Positions 1-8,394 of a DNA stretch of 54,382 nt are shown here, piece after piece (within the stretch, counting starts at the first letter, position 1; the number at the start of each line of letters is the position of its first letter). Location of the stretch: positions 1 to 54,382 of the IMG/VR virus record IMGVR_UViG_3300020474_000019, one strand, 5' to 3'. The position numbers and the translations under genes were made by a program. Origin of the DNA: a virus. Below the pieces are notes generated by a model. That model worked only from the letters and a program-made list of their open reading frames with translations. It was not told the DNA's origin and searched no databases.

Positions 1-499
1 GTGCTGTTGTCATACCAGTTGCAGTTTCGTATGTTCCAGCAGGACTGTCGTTAAGAACGGCAGGGTTAGTTGCTGTATCTGTTACGTCACCACCACCAGT
101 GTCACCACCAGCGTCTTGGTTTGAAAAGTCTGGCATTGTCTCATCAACAAGAGCTTCTGCACCATCCATTGATGCAAATCTTGCTCTCATTGCAAAGATT
201 AAACCAGTTGGGCCTGTCATCGGTTGCACACCACAAATGTCGTATGCAATCAAATTAGGCATTGATCGTCTTACTAGGGAAATCAAAATTGGATCCCATG
301 TGTCTAGAGAAGCGTTACCACCAACAAAGTTTGTTGGAGCGGCTTCTGTCATGAAAGCTTTATCTTCTTTAAGAGCTTTCTCTTGGTTCTCTAGAATAAT
401 TGTAGTAACTGCCCGTCTGTAACTATCCGAAATTTTTGGTAATTCTGGATGTTCTAGGACTGGCTGCCACTTTTCTTGTAAATGTTCTGTTTGAAACAT
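1..499 (-). CDS. 23: Major capsid protein gp23, N-terminal part (runs off the window)
   Basis: The reverse strand opens at an ATG preceded by AGGAGA about 8 nt upstream and stays open to the window edge for 166 codons. The protein begins MFQTEHLQEKWQPVLEHPEL and continues with LDTWDPILISLVRRSMPNLI and a VQPMTGPTGLIFAMRARF segment, both characteristic of T4-type gp23, the hexameric capsid shell subunit. A gp21 protease site is likely after Glu52 in MTE-AAPTN, which would remove an N-terminal propeptide as in T4. It follows gp22 by 29 nt with no late-promoter octamer between, so it is probably co-transcribed with gp22. The C-terminal part lies outside the window. Confidence 0.96.
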   Translation of the reverse strand, partial: MFQTEHLQEKWQPVLEHPELPKISDSYRRAVTTIILENQEKALKEDKAFMTEAAPTNFVGGNASLDTWDPILISLVRRSMPNLIAYDICGVQPMTGPTGLIFAMRARFASMDGAEALVDETMPDFSNQDAGGDTGGGDVTDTATNPAVLNDSPAGTYETATGMTTA

Positions 500-528
500 G
501 TGTCTCTCCTTTTTAACAGTTTACGTTA

Positions 529-1818
529 CTATTTCGTATTCGCACTCTTGACACTTCTGCCGATTGCAGTCATGTAGACATTCATTGCATCAGATGTGTC
601 AATGTCCTTTACGGTGCCAGTTTCTACATCATCAATTGTTTCTTTCATCTCTACTTTAGTTCTTGGAAAATAACTTTCTTTTAGAGTATCAATTTTTTCT
701 CTAAATGATGCTTCGTCAGTAAAGTCAACTTCTCTAACTAATGATTGAAACTTTTCAATTTCAGTTTCAGCCAAATCAGAAACACTTTCTGATATGACCT
801 TTTCCCTCACTAGTTGGGCATTCTGTTCTTTAGCCTCTACTACCTTTTGGATAGTTTCGTCCAGTTTACCTTCTAGTTTAGAAATCTTGTCTGATTGTGC
901 CTCAAGTACATCGTACTTTTCGTCAGGCACGTCTACATAATGATCTTCAAAGAGTTGTTTCAATCCAGAGATAAAGTCCTCAGCAATCTCGCCTTTTAGG
1001 CCTCTTTCGATTGCAAGAGTATTCTCTTTCATCCATTCTTCGACAACATAGTTTAAGTAGTTGTCAACTTTTTCTGATAGGTCTTCTTTGGTTTCATTAA
1101 TTTCAGAAGTAAGTTCGTTCTTGTATTCTTCTTCAAGACGTTCTACTTCTTCTCTCACTTTAGATTTAACTGCAGCTTCAAATACTGTTGCAGCTTTTTT
1201 CTTAAATTCATCTGTTAATTCAGAATTTTCATCGTTCATAAGTGCATCGACATGTTCTTTAACATCAATGTCTGCTACTCTTTTCTCGACTTTCTCTGAT
1301 TTTTCTTTTTGGGCTTCGTCCATGTCCATTTCGTCCATCTTATTGTACATGGCCATGAGTTTTTCCATTTTTTCTTTATTCATGGATGCCATTGCGTTAA
1401 TCATTTTGTCTTTCATTTCCATTTTGGTCATTTCGACAATTTCTTCTTCGCCTTGGACATTCTCATCTCCAGCAGCAAGGGGTTTATTTTCTTTTGCATC
1501 ACCTTTTGCAACCGGCATTGCATCTGGTTTTCCCTCACCTTTTTGTTGAGCGTCGCCTGAAACTTCTTTTGATTGTGCAGCTGCTTTTTTACCAATCGCT
1601 TTTTCTCCACGATCTTCATCAGCACCTTTTTCTACTTTAGCCTCTGGTTTTGCACCACCGACATCTGCTTTACCAGTGACTCCGTCACTTGGAACTGCTT
1701 CTTGTTTTTCTGCTTTTGCAGCGTTTTTCATAGGAGCATCGGCACCGTTGGCTTCTTCTAATTCACCAAGTACTTCAGCTTCCAATTCCTCAATGGTTTT
1801 GTCTAATTGATCAGCCAT
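529..1818 (-). CDS. 22: Prohead core scaffolding protein gp22
   Basis: 429 aa. Position between the prohead protease and major capsid genes, high charge and strong coiled-coil character identify the T4 gp22-type scaffold, which fills the prohead and is degraded by gp21 before packaging. Residues 1-125 are a low-complexity Ala/Lys/Glu/Gly tract; residues 125-360 are predicted long helices (for example EEEYKNELTSEINETKEDL). The C-terminus (SDAMNVYMTAIGRSVKSA) matches the conserved tail of the family. T4 gp22 is about 270 aa; the extra length is mainly the N-terminal low-complexity tract. The ATG is preceded by GGAGATAATCCC, and a late promoter lies 40 nt upstream. Confidence 0.93.
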   Translation of the reverse strand: MADQLDKTIEELEAEVLGELEEANGADAPMKNAAKAEKQEAVPSDGVTGKADVGGAKPEAKVEKGADEDRGEKAIGKKAAAQSKEVSGDAQQKGEGKPDAMPVAKGDAKENKPLAAGDENVQGEEEIVEMTKMEMKDKMINAMASMNKEKMEKLMAMYNKMDEMDMDEAQKEKSEKVEKRVADIDVKEHVDALMNDENSELTDEFKKKAATVFEAAVKSKVREEVERLEEEYKNELTSEINETKEDLSEKVDNYLNYVVEEWMKENTLAIERGLKGEIAEDFISGLKQLFEDHYVDVPDEKYDVLEAQSDKISKLEGKLDETIQKVVEAKEQNAQLVREKVISESVSDLAETEIEKFQSLVREVDFTDEASFREKIDTLKESYFPRTKVEMKETIDDVETGTVKDIDTSDAMNVYMTAIGRSVKSANTK

Positions 1819-1858
1819 GGGATTATCTCCTTTGTTTAACTCTATGGTTATTAACTAT

Positions 1859-1866
1859 TATTTATA
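1859..1866 (-). promoter_or_regulatory. T4-type late promoter (TATAAATA) for gp22
   Basis: Exact TATAAATA on the minus strand, 40 nt upstream of the gp22 start. In T4 this octamer at -10 is the whole late promoter, recognised by sigma gp55 with coactivator gp33 and the sliding clamp. Probably also transcribes gp23. Confidence 0.75.
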
Positions 1867-1868
1867 AA

Positions 1869-2513
1869 TTACAACATTTTGAGGAACTTAGCAAATTCTA
1901 ATGCTTGATTTGCAGCCTTTCCTCTTTCAAGTCTTTGTTTCATCTCCACCAAATGTGGTTCAAGATAACTTCCATTATCCCATACCCATTCTTTTCCTTC
2001 CATAATACCTTCTACGAAAGCAGATGGAGCGGATGGATCAGCAACGATATCAGCCGCAGTTGCGAGCATGAAATCTTTGTTTACATAATTTGCACCACCT
2101 TTGGATTGCAAACTACCCATACCTCTAGATGAAACACCTAATGTAGCACCTTCGTCCATAAGACTTTTTACAATCTTACCCATAGGTGTGTCCATTATTT
2201 TTGCCTCTCCGATAAAATTTTTACCTTCTGGCACTAATGATGTTATCAAGTGAGATGCTCTTTCCAGATTTACAGTCGGCCCTTCTGGGTGACCTAACTC
2301 TCCAAAGGCTCTCTTTTTTTGTATGAAGTTTTTACTATACTTATTTACTTCATTAGTCAATACTTCCATAGGATAAACACGGCCATTTCGGTTCTTTATG
2401 TCCGCCTGCATGAAAACACCACGAATCTTATAGTTCTTTTTACCATCAGCAGTATCTTCTGCAATGAATTGAACGTCTTGGATATCTTCTGTAATTAGTT
2501 TAACAGTTCGCAT
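1869..2513 (-). CDS. 21: Prohead core protein protease gp21
   Basis: 214 aa, the usual length for gp21, a serine protease of the herpesvirus-assemblin-like fold (MEROPS S80). The catalytic His is H75 in FGELGHPEGPTVNL and the catalytic Ser is S128 or S129 in TLGVSSRGMGS, both in the expected order. It cleaves scaffold and capsid propeptides during prohead maturation. It sits between the prohead core genes and gp22 as in T4. The start is supported by AAAGGTAA about 7 nt upstream and a TATAAATA late promoter 30 nt upstream. The C-terminal stretch after about residue 185 is helical and charged and is likely removed by self-processing (inference). Confidence 0.95.
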   Translation of the reverse strand: MRTVKLITEDIQDVQFIAEDTADGKKNYKIRGVFMQADIKNRNGRVYPMEVLTNEVNKYSKNFIQKKRAFGELGHPEGPTVNLERASHLITSLVPEGKNFIGEAKIMDTPMGKIVKSLMDEGATLGVSSRGMGSLQSKGGANYVNKDFMLATAADIVADPSAPSAFVEGIMEGKEWVWDNGSYLEPHLVEMKQRLERGKAANQALEFAKFLKML

Positions 2514-2543
2514 TTGTTTACCTTTTCCGAAACTTATTATATT

Positions 2544-2551
2544 TATTTATA
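2544..2551 (-). promoter_or_regulatory. T4-type late promoter (TATAAATA) for gp21
   Basis: Exact TATAAATA on the minus strand in the 66-nt AT-rich gap between gp21 and the upstream gene, 30 nt before the gp21 start. Confidence 0.75.
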
Positions 2552-2579
2552 ATTATAAAATGTTCTATAATTATTTTTA

Positions 2580-3152
2580 TTATATGCCTGGTTGTCCTTG
2601 AACAATTTCTTCTACATAGATTTTACTATTAGAACCAGCAGTTTCATTTATGTGTGAAATACTATAACATGATCTTGCAGTTGCATCACCAGTAAAAGTT
2701 GCAGTTGAACTACCGTCAACAGCACCAAGTGTAATTGTTGTAGAACCTATTGCAGATACATTAACATTTGTTAGTAGTGTATTCCATGCAGAAACATCAG
2801 CATCTACTACAGATATTTGATCACCTACAGCAAAAGGATGATTTATACCACTTCCTTCGCCTCTATCTGCAACTGTTAGTACCACTGGGTCAGCAGAACT
2901 TGCAGCTGTAATTTGAATTGCTTTTGGTCTTTCTTCTGGTATCATAGTGATTACACTATTCCCATCTACGAAACTTCCGTTAGTTGCTGTAACTGTCGTA
3001 CCCTCTTGTGTTATTTTGACAAAACCATTCTCTCCACCATGTTCCGAAATTCTGATAGCAGAACTTGGCCCTAATGGCCCTAGAACTAAAGCGGCTGCGC
3101 TGTCATTTGCCTGAACGATTTTACCAATGTGTCGTAACATTTTAAACGCCAT
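2580..3152 (-). CDS. Putative head-associated structural protein, unknown
   Basis: 190 aa, not recognised as a T4 family. It is beta-rich and Ser/Thr/Val/Gly-rich with few charges (for example TVTATNGSFVDGNSVITMIP), no signal peptide and no membrane segment. The start ATG has GGAGAATAAA directly upstream. It lies between the gp68-like core gene and gp21, a position with no counterpart in T4, so a capsid decoration or internal head protein is a reasonable guess from context only. The C-terminus reads SKIYVEEIVQGQPGI, compatible with a terminal beta-strand. Confidence 0.8.
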   Translation of the reverse strand: MAFKMLRHIGKIVQANDSAAALVLGPLGPSSAIRISEHGGENGFVKITQEGTTVTATNGSFVDGNSVITMIPEERPKAIQITAASSADPVVLTVADRGEGSGINHPFAVGDQISVVDADVSAWNTLLTNVNVSAIGSTTITLGAVDGSSTATFTGDATARSCYSISHINETAGSNSKIYVEEIVQGQPGI

Positions 3153-3161
3153 TTTATTCTC

Positions 3162-3404
3162 CTATATGTCTAAAATCTCTCGTTCAAAGTACTTGATTAA
3201 ATCTTTCTCTGGAACGCTATTTTTTTTCGCTACATTTTTAATTGTTTTTTCAAAAGTATTTAGGAAATCGGAAGGTTTATCGTCCATAACTTTGAAAATT
3301 CCGTCCACAGCTTTTTTCATCCTAGGCGACAATTTCTTGTACTCCTTAGATTTTTTGTGTTCGTCCTTTTCAAGAACTGTACTGTATAAACCTTCAAACT
3401 CCAT
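3162..3404 (-). CDS. 68: Prohead core protein gp68-like
   Basis: 80 aa, Lys/Glu-rich and helical, containing LSPRMKKAVDGIFKVMDD. The position (portal, gp67-like, this gene, protease) equals T4 gene 68, a minor prohead core component that influences head length. Its ATG overlaps the stop of the preceding gene (TAATG), indicating translational coupling. Assignment rests mainly on synteny and composition, since gp68 proteins are very divergent. Confidence 0.75.
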   Translation of the reverse strand: MEFEGLYSTVLEKDEHKKSKEYKKLSPRMKKAVDGIFKVMDDKPSDFLNTFEKTIKNVAKKNSVPEKDLIKYFEREILDI

Positions 3405-3586
3405 TATTCTTCTGCTTCGTCTGCATCTGGAAGAGTTTCATGTTTAACAAAAGTTTTTGCTACTTCTTTTCTTTTTGCTTCAAGAGCATCTCCAACTTTA
3501 GTTTGAATCGCAGCCTTAAAAGCATCTTCTGCTTCAAGGTTATTTTTATTCACAACTGCATCAACGAAATCTTTACTTGTCGCCAT
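3404..3586 (-). CDS. 67: Prohead core protein gp67-like
   Basis: 60 aa, starting MATSKDFVDAVVNKNNLEAE and ending in an acidic tail (DADEAEE). Directly after the portal gene, like T4 gene 67 (pip), an internal prohead core protein cleaved by gp21. This ATG is chosen because GGAG lies about 8 nt upstream; further in-frame ATGs upstream would extend into the Gln/Asn-rich reverse reading of the portal C-terminus. It overlaps the portal gene by 14 nt. Confidence 0.78.
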   Translation of the reverse strand: MATSKDFVDAVVNKNNLEAEDAFKAAIQTKVGDALEAKRKEVAKTFVKHETLPDADEAEE

Positions 3587-5219
3587 TTTCATCTCCATTT
3601 GGTTTTGGTTTTGGTTTCTCATCACCGCCTTCTGGTTCTACCTCGCCTCTAAATTTTGCAACATCATCAGCAGGAAGAGCACCACCATCTACACTTGGGT
3701 ATCTAGTGATTCCATCAGTTGCATCTGGTACATTAACTCCACCATCATCAACATCCATACCAGCCTCTTTCTTAATCTGTGTTTGCATATCATCTATTTC
3801 GGCATCTGTCATATTCAACACATTTTTCAATACATATTCTTTTGAGAAAAATGTACCGATATATGGTTCAATAGTCTGTAGTGAGTTCAATCTACCCTCT
3901 AACAATTCTGCCTTTTTTAATTCTGCAAAGTGACCATCTTGTAGAAAATCATATTGAATATGTTCTACCATCTTTGGCCAATCTTCTAATCCAATAACAC
4001 CTTTTAATAGTAATTGGGTTTTTAGAAGATCTGTTAGTAGTGGTGTAAATCTCTTTCTTATTCTTTGAACAAACTTAGTAAATTTAAGTTCATCTCTTGT
4101 AATCTCTGTACTTCTACCTAAACTAAATCCTTCTTCTGCATTTAATCTAGCTTGTGGAACATTTAATGATTGATACAATTTCTTTTTAAAGTATTCTATA
4201 TCATCAATCTCACCAAGATTAGAACCGCCTGGCAATGTAGTAATTTCTGTTCCTCTACCACCTTCTCTTCGTGGCAACCAAAAATCTTCTAACATTGACA
4301 TGTGATTTCTATCGTCTTTTATCTCACCAGTATTTGCATCGTATACCAGTTTGTTACGATAACGATTCATAACATCTTTTAGATATTGTTCTGCTTTTAT
4401 CTTCGGTAAGTTACCAACATCAATATAGAAGATACGTCTTTCAGGCGCTCTTGATATACGATAGATAACAAGTGCATCCTCAATCATTCTAAGTTGATTA
4501 ACTGGTTTGATTGCTTTGTGTAAGTATGAAAGTACATGACCTTTGTTTTGGTCAATTAATCCAGATGGACAGTAAGCGATTGAATCTGCAGCGACTTTAA
4601 TACCTTGATTAGAACCACCAGCAACACCTATTCCCTTTTCATTATACATATAGTAATCTTCTATATCTTTAATGAGTTCTATTGAGGAAGCTGCACCCTT
4701 ACCTTTATCTTTTTTAACTTCTCTTACTTTTTTAATTTTTTTAGGATCGATATATCTTAATTCTACAATACCTTGTCTGGGATTCTTTTTATCAATTACT
4801 TTATGATAAAACAATCTACCATCAACATACCAACGCCTAAATATGTCGTGTCCTTTGCTTTCAAAGTCTAGTAGTTGCAAGACCTCTGAAAACTCTTCTC
4901 TAATTCTTCTTTTGATTTTGTCTGAATATCCAAGGTTGTCAAGTGTAACTTGAATTGCTTGGTCTCTTTCGTTAGAAACAATAGACTCATTAACAATATC
5001 TTCAATCGCAGCATCACACTCTGCCTGTTGGGCAATGTCTCTATATCTACGAATGAGATCTTGTTCAGTCCGTTCTCTACCGTCTGTGTCTAAAACTTGT
5101 CCGAAAAATCCACCACCAGCAACTTCGATAGTTCCGTCATCAGTTTTAGGTGGGGTAAATTTCTCTACCCCACCAGTGTCTTTTATCTTCTCAAATTTAA
5201 ATCCAAATAGTTCCGCCAT
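3573..5219 (-). CDS. 20: Portal vertex protein gp20
   Basis: 548 aa, close to T4 gp20 (524 aa). The dodecameric portal initiates prohead assembly and is the DNA channel and terminase dock. Recognisable conserved stretches include QDLIRRYRDIAQQAECDAAI, GRLFYHKVIDKKNPRQGIVE, YRISRAPERRIFYIDVGNLP and SLNVPQARLNAEEGFSLGR, all typical of T4 portals. The C-terminal 60 residues are Gly/Asp/Pro/Lys-rich and probably disordered. It is followed by overlapping small prohead core genes, as in T4. No late-promoter octamer was found immediately upstream. Confidence 0.97.
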   Translation of the reverse strand: MAELFGFKFEKIKDTGGVEKFTPPKTDDGTIEVAGGGFFGQVLDTDGRERTEQDLIRRYRDIAQQAECDAAIEDIVNESIVSNERDQAIQVTLDNLGYSDKIKRRIREEFSEVLQLLDFESKGHDIFRRWYVDGRLFYHKVIDKKNPRQGIVELRYIDPKKIKKVREVKKDKGKGAASSIELIKDIEDYYMYNEKGIGVAGGSNQGIKVAADSIAYCPSGLIDQNKGHVLSYLHKAIKPVNQLRMIEDALVIYRISRAPERRIFYIDVGNLPKIKAEQYLKDVMNRYRNKLVYDANTGEIKDDRNHMSMLEDFWLPRREGGRGTEITTLPGGSNLGEIDDIEYFKKKLYQSLNVPQARLNAEEGFSLGRSTEITRDELKFTKFVQRIRKRFTPLLTDLLKTQLLLKGVIGLEDWPKMVEHIQYDFLQDGHFAELKKAELLEGRLNSLQTIEPYIGTFFSKEYVLKNVLNMTDAEIDDMQTQIKKEAGMDVDDGGVNVPDATDGITRYPSVDGGALPADDVAKFRGEVEPEGGDEKPKPKPNGDENGDK

Positions 5220-5262
5220 TATATTACTCCAAATTTCCTACTGCTATTTAGTAGGTTTAATA

Positions 5263-5793
5263 CTATAATATATTTGAAGGTTCAAAGTGTTGGTAACGCC
5301 ATGTAACCTCAAATGTTTCAATTTCTGTTGCTTCAGCAGTTGTTAAGTCAATCTGTGAAACAGTCAGTGGAAACGCATTTCTAAAAATGTATGATTTAAG
5401 GATTGTATCATCTCTGTCTAGTTGTTCAACTGTTAAATCAGTTTGATAACCAGCAGGGGTAATTAATCCAGATGCATCGGCATAATTGTTAATACCGTTT
5501 TGCCATCTTTCCATTGCGTTTCTAATCATAAAGTCAGTGTCATTATAAAAAGTAGTTGTCCAAGTTTCTGGAGCAGGTCTGTCACCAGCCATATAAATGG
5601 TTCTACCTCTGAATGGTATTGCAATCTCACCCAATGTACTCGCAGGCAAGTTAGTTGCAGTTACTAGAAAAGAAGTTCTACGAACATCTAATCCAGTAGT
5701 AATTTCAGAAGGTGGAGTTAACGTCACTTTAAATTGGTTGGCACGAGCACCACCACCGATAAGATTTGCTTTGAAATCGTCTATTTTAGCCAT
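5263..5793 (-). CDS. 19: Tail tube protein gp19
   Basis: 176 aa against 163 in T4. Stacked hexamers form the inner tail tube. The N-terminus (MAKIDDFKANLIGGGARANQ) and the segments IPFRGRTIYMAGDRP and WTTTFYNDTDFMIRNAMERW are typical of T4-type tube proteins. The strong ribosome site GGAGGT lies just upstream of the ATG. It follows the sheath gene by 2 nt, the T4 order, and probably shares its late transcript. Confidence 0.97.
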   Translation of the reverse strand: MAKIDDFKANLIGGGARANQFKVTLTPPSEITTGLDVRRTSFLVTATNLPASTLGEIAIPFRGRTIYMAGDRPAPETWTTTFYNDTDFMIRNAMERWQNGINNYADASGLITPAGYQTDLTVEQLDRDDTILKSYIFRNAFPLTVSQIDLTTAEATEIETFEVTWRYQHFEPSNIL

Positions 5794-5795
5794 GA

Positions 5796-7970
5796 TTAAC
5801 CTCCTACCTCTGTAAATGCGACACCAGTTCTTACGGCGACAAAGTTAAGAGTAATAAAGTTGATACTTCTGTTAGGTTTAACAAAGATATCTGCAACAAA
5901 CTCATTTCTATCAATTACTTGTCCAGTATTATTAGTACCGTCAGCAACAACTTTAAAGTCTGTTATACCTCTTCTACCTTGAACATCTCTAAGGAATGGT
6001 TCTACTAAGTTTCTAAATTGCGCCCTTGTAAATTCATCGTTGAACTCAAAGAGTTGGAACTTAGCGGCAGTTGCGATTGCTTTTTCTAATACCAAGAACA
6101 ATCTTCTAACATTAATTCTGTCAAAAGCACTTGGTTTAGCCAATGCAGTTTTATCACCGAACAGTACAACACCTTGGCCGGGGAAGTTAACAACTGGGTT
6201 AATCCTTGCACGATACAAGATATCTCTTTGAGATTTACTTGGATTGTAAGCAAGTTTTACAGCGCCTCTAACATTTCCTCTATTGAAACCGCCTGGCGAG
6301 AACCAAGGGTCAGCAACATTGTCTGTGTTTGCACATAGTCCAGCAGTGTCTCCGTTCAATGGAACGAATCTAAACTGGTCATTGTATTTGTCATACATGT
6401 ACTTGTAACCACTGTCAAACACCATGTAAGATGATGATGGGCAGTTATCAAATGCAGATTTAACATTATCAGTTTGTGTTACCGAATCTGCAACACCAAC
6501 TACAGCAGTTCTGTGGGGTGATACAAATCCTACACAATCTTTTCTAAACTCACATAAATCTGTAATCATAGTAACATGTGTGTCCATACCAGTTTCAGTA
6601 TCAGCAGCGATACTTGACGGCCCACCTAATACTAGGTTGATGTCAATACTTTCTACATCTTTGAACTTATCATATGCAAGTTGAATTTCACCAGCAGATA
6701 CACTAAAATCATCTGCACCACCGTTAAGTTGTGATTCATATGCACCAGTAATAGCAGTGTATGCACCACCTTCTTCTAGTAGAATATCACTACCAGCATC
6801 AGTTGATGAACCATCTGTACCATCTAAGATAACATTGTCACCTTCGTCAGTACCAGAGGAGTCTGATCCGTTCAATAATATTTCGTTACCAGTTTGTAAA
6901 TCTGTTCCCCAATTAGTTCCACTTGAGGTAATCTCATCTGATTTACTTGTTGGAATATCAGAAGTTACTGGATGATCCATCCAATAAATGAGAGTTGATT
7001 GTCTGTAGATTACGTCTGGATAATAGTTACTCTGTCCTTGAGCAGTTTTTCCATTTACGTTTTTGGAAAGACTTGCAAAAGTTTCAAGTACACCTTGAGT
7101 TCTTTGTCCTGCTGTATCACTGTCAAAACCAGCAATAGTTCCAGTTGTATCGAAAACTACAATGTGTAGTTCATCGCCTGTACCTCTACCATTTTGAGTT
7201 GCCCAAGCAGATGTGCCTGGGGCACCATCAAACAAGTCATAGAATTTCCATCTACGTCTGATAAATGAACCAGTAGCAAGTGCGGCAACCAAACCAGTTC
7301 CGTTTACATTGTCAAGTTCTCTGATTGTTGCAGTGTTGTTAGTGATATCAATTGCAGTCACTTCATATTGTTTATCTTCATGTCCACTTACTTGTGTACT
7401 AAATGCAGAAGTTGTGAAGAACGAAAGTATATCTCCAACATTGATTTCGTTATCGGCAGCGTCAACATCGTCTAGTGTAATTGAAGTTGCACCAGAAGCG
7501 GCGACGGCAGCGATTTTATTTGCAGTAGTTAAATTTTGTTCGTAAGCAGTTGCACTAGGACATACAGAAACAGCAATACTATTTCCTTCTGACCCAGAAG
7601 TTCTTGATGCCCACAAACCAACAGTTCCTTGCCCGTCAGCAAAAGATGTTGTATAGTGGTCAGTTGATCTTATTAGTAGTCCACTCGCCTTTGATGTTGC
7701 GTTTAAAACACCAGATTCGACACGAACCACTCTTAGAGCATCTGAATATTGTAAAAAGTTTGCGGCTGTAAACCAAGTTTCGTAATTACTAGAATTGGGT
7801 TTTCCAAAGATTTTTACTAATTCTTCTTCCGATCCAATTGCAGTAACCTCACCGACAGGCCCCTTTTCAAATGGCCCAGCAATTGCACCAATAGATGTTG
7901 CAACAGCAGGAACGACATTTGTTAAGTCGACCTCTTTAACTTGGACGCCAGGTGATACTAGAAATGCCAT
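5796..7970 (-). CDS. 18: Contractile tail sheath protein gp18
   Basis: 724 aa against 659 in T4. Subunit of the contractile sheath. The N-terminus (MAFLVSPGVQVKEVDLTNVV), the MVFDSGYKYMYDKYNDQFR region and the C-terminal domain (FVLVLEKAIATAAKF-like segment, EPFLRDVQGRRGI) are diagnostic. Residues about 357-404 (6757-6900) are an insertion in the outer part of the protein made of the repeats NEILLNGSDSSGTDEGD, NVILDGTDGSSTDAGS and DILLEEGG. Closely similar units recur in other virion proteins of this window. AAGGAG lies 8 nt before the ATG, and two TATAAATA late promoters are upstream. Confidence 0.97.
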   Translation of the reverse strand: MAFLVSPGVQVKEVDLTNVVPAVATSIGAIAGPFEKGPVGEVTAIGSEEELVKIFGKPNSSNYETWFTAANFLQYSDALRVVRVESGVLNATSKASGLLIRSTDHYTTSFADGQGTVGLWASRTSGSEGNSIAVSVCPSATAYEQNLTTANKIAAVAASGATSITLDDVDAADNEINVGDILSFFTTSAFSTQVSGHEDKQYEVTAIDITNNTATIRELDNVNGTGLVAALATGSFIRRRWKFYDLFDGAPGTSAWATQNGRGTGDELHIVVFDTTGTIAGFDSDTAGQRTQGVLETFASLSKNVNGKTAQGQSNYYPDVIYRQSTLIYWMDHPVTSDIPTSKSDEITSSGTNWGTDLQTGNEILLNGSDSSGTDEGDNVILDGTDGSSTDAGSDILLEEGGAYTAITGAYESQLNGGADDFSVSAGEIQLAYDKFKDVESIDINLVLGGPSSIAADTETGMDTHVTMITDLCEFRKDCVGFVSPHRTAVVGVADSVTQTDNVKSAFDNCPSSSYMVFDSGYKYMYDKYNDQFRFVPLNGDTAGLCANTDNVADPWFSPGGFNRGNVRGAVKLAYNPSKSQRDILYRARINPVVNFPGQGVVLFGDKTALAKPSAFDRINVRRLFLVLEKAIATAAKFQLFEFNDEFTRAQFRNLVEPFLRDVQGRRGITDFKVVADGTNNTGQVIDRNEFVADIFVKPNRSINFITLNFVAVRTGVAFTEVGG
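6757..6900 (-). repeat. Tandem ILLxG/ILDGTDGSS repeats inside the tail sheath
   Basis: Three consecutive in-frame units of about 16 residues, each with a hydrophobic (E/N/D)IxL core followed by a Gly/Asp/Ser/Thr turn. They belong to the same repeat class as those in the 1684-aa protein at the gp7 position. Confidence 0.75.
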
Positions 7971-8030
7971 GATTTACTCCTTGTCCTTTAAGTTTGCCCG
8001 TTCAGCATTGTTCTTACTTAATCTTACTTT

Positions 8031-8038
8031 TATTTATA
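8031..8038 (-). promoter_or_regulatory. T4-type late promoter (TATAAATA), gp18 proximal
   Basis: Exact TATAAATA on the minus strand, 60 nt upstream of the sheath start; one of two minus-strand copies in this gap. Confidence 0.72.
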
Positions 8039-8061
8039 ATTTACCGTTTCTTAAAAACCTA

Positions 8062-8069
8062 TATTTATA
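8062..8069 (-). promoter_or_regulatory. T4-type late promoter (TATAAATA), gp18 distal
   Basis: Second exact minus-strand TATAAATA, 91 nt upstream of gp18 and only 12 nt from the opposite-facing copy at 8082. Confidence 0.6.
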
Positions 8070-8081
8070 TGCAATAAATCA

Positions 8082-8089
8082 TATAAATA
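8082..8089 (+). promoter_or_regulatory. T4-type late promoter (TATAAATA), plus strand
   Basis: Exact TATAAATA on the plus strand ending 5 nt before the ATG at 8095. Transcription would start at or next to that ATG, giving a nearly leaderless mRNA. It is back to back with the gp18 promoters. Confidence 0.6.
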
Positions 8090-8094
8090 ATTAC

Positions 8095-8394
8095 ATGACA
8101 ACACACTATGAAAAATACAAAGACACCATTAAGAAGGTTGCAAGAAGAAATTACCGAAAGCGAGGCGTTTGGTTAAATAACATTCTGAGCGATCAATCTT
8201 GTGTTCATTGTGGTGAGGCAGAAACAGTATGTCTTAAATTTTACCCTCACGATAATGTAATACGTTCTCAAACCAAAAGAAAAGGTATGAACGATGATAG
8301 TAGAGAACAAATCCAAGAACTTATTGACAACTCTAAAGTTGTTTGTTCTAATTGTTGGATCAAACTGGATAGTGATTTAATAGAATTTCTCTAA
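8095..8394 (+). CDS. Small zinc-ribbon / degenerate HNH-like protein on the plus strand
   Basis: 99 aa, the only gene on the plus strand with good support. Two CxxC pairs (C36-C39 in SCVHCGEAE and C84-C87 in VVCSNCWIK) frame a LKFYPHDN segment. This spacing resembles the zinc site and beta-beta-alpha core of phage HNH endonucleases, but the usual His-His and Asn residues are not clearly present, so catalysis is doubtful. The first 30 residues are very basic (KKVARRNYRKRG), suggesting nucleic-acid binding. No Shine-Dalgarno is visible; the TATAAATA octamer sits 5 nt upstream. It converges on the 2OG-oxygenase gene with a 4-nt overlap of ends. A longer in-frame start further upstream is possible but would run through the gp18 promoter region. 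Confidence 0.72.
   Translation: MTTHYEKYKDTIKKVARRNYRKRGVWLNNILSDQSCVHCGEAETVCLKFYPHDNVIRSQTKRKGMNDDSREQIQELIDNSKVVCSNCWIKLDSDLIEFL

Noticed and set aside
1061-1549. Plus-strand 162-codon open frame opposite gp22
   Set aside because: Ser/Phe-rich antisense reading of a charged helical gene; no ribosome site and no late promoter on that strand.
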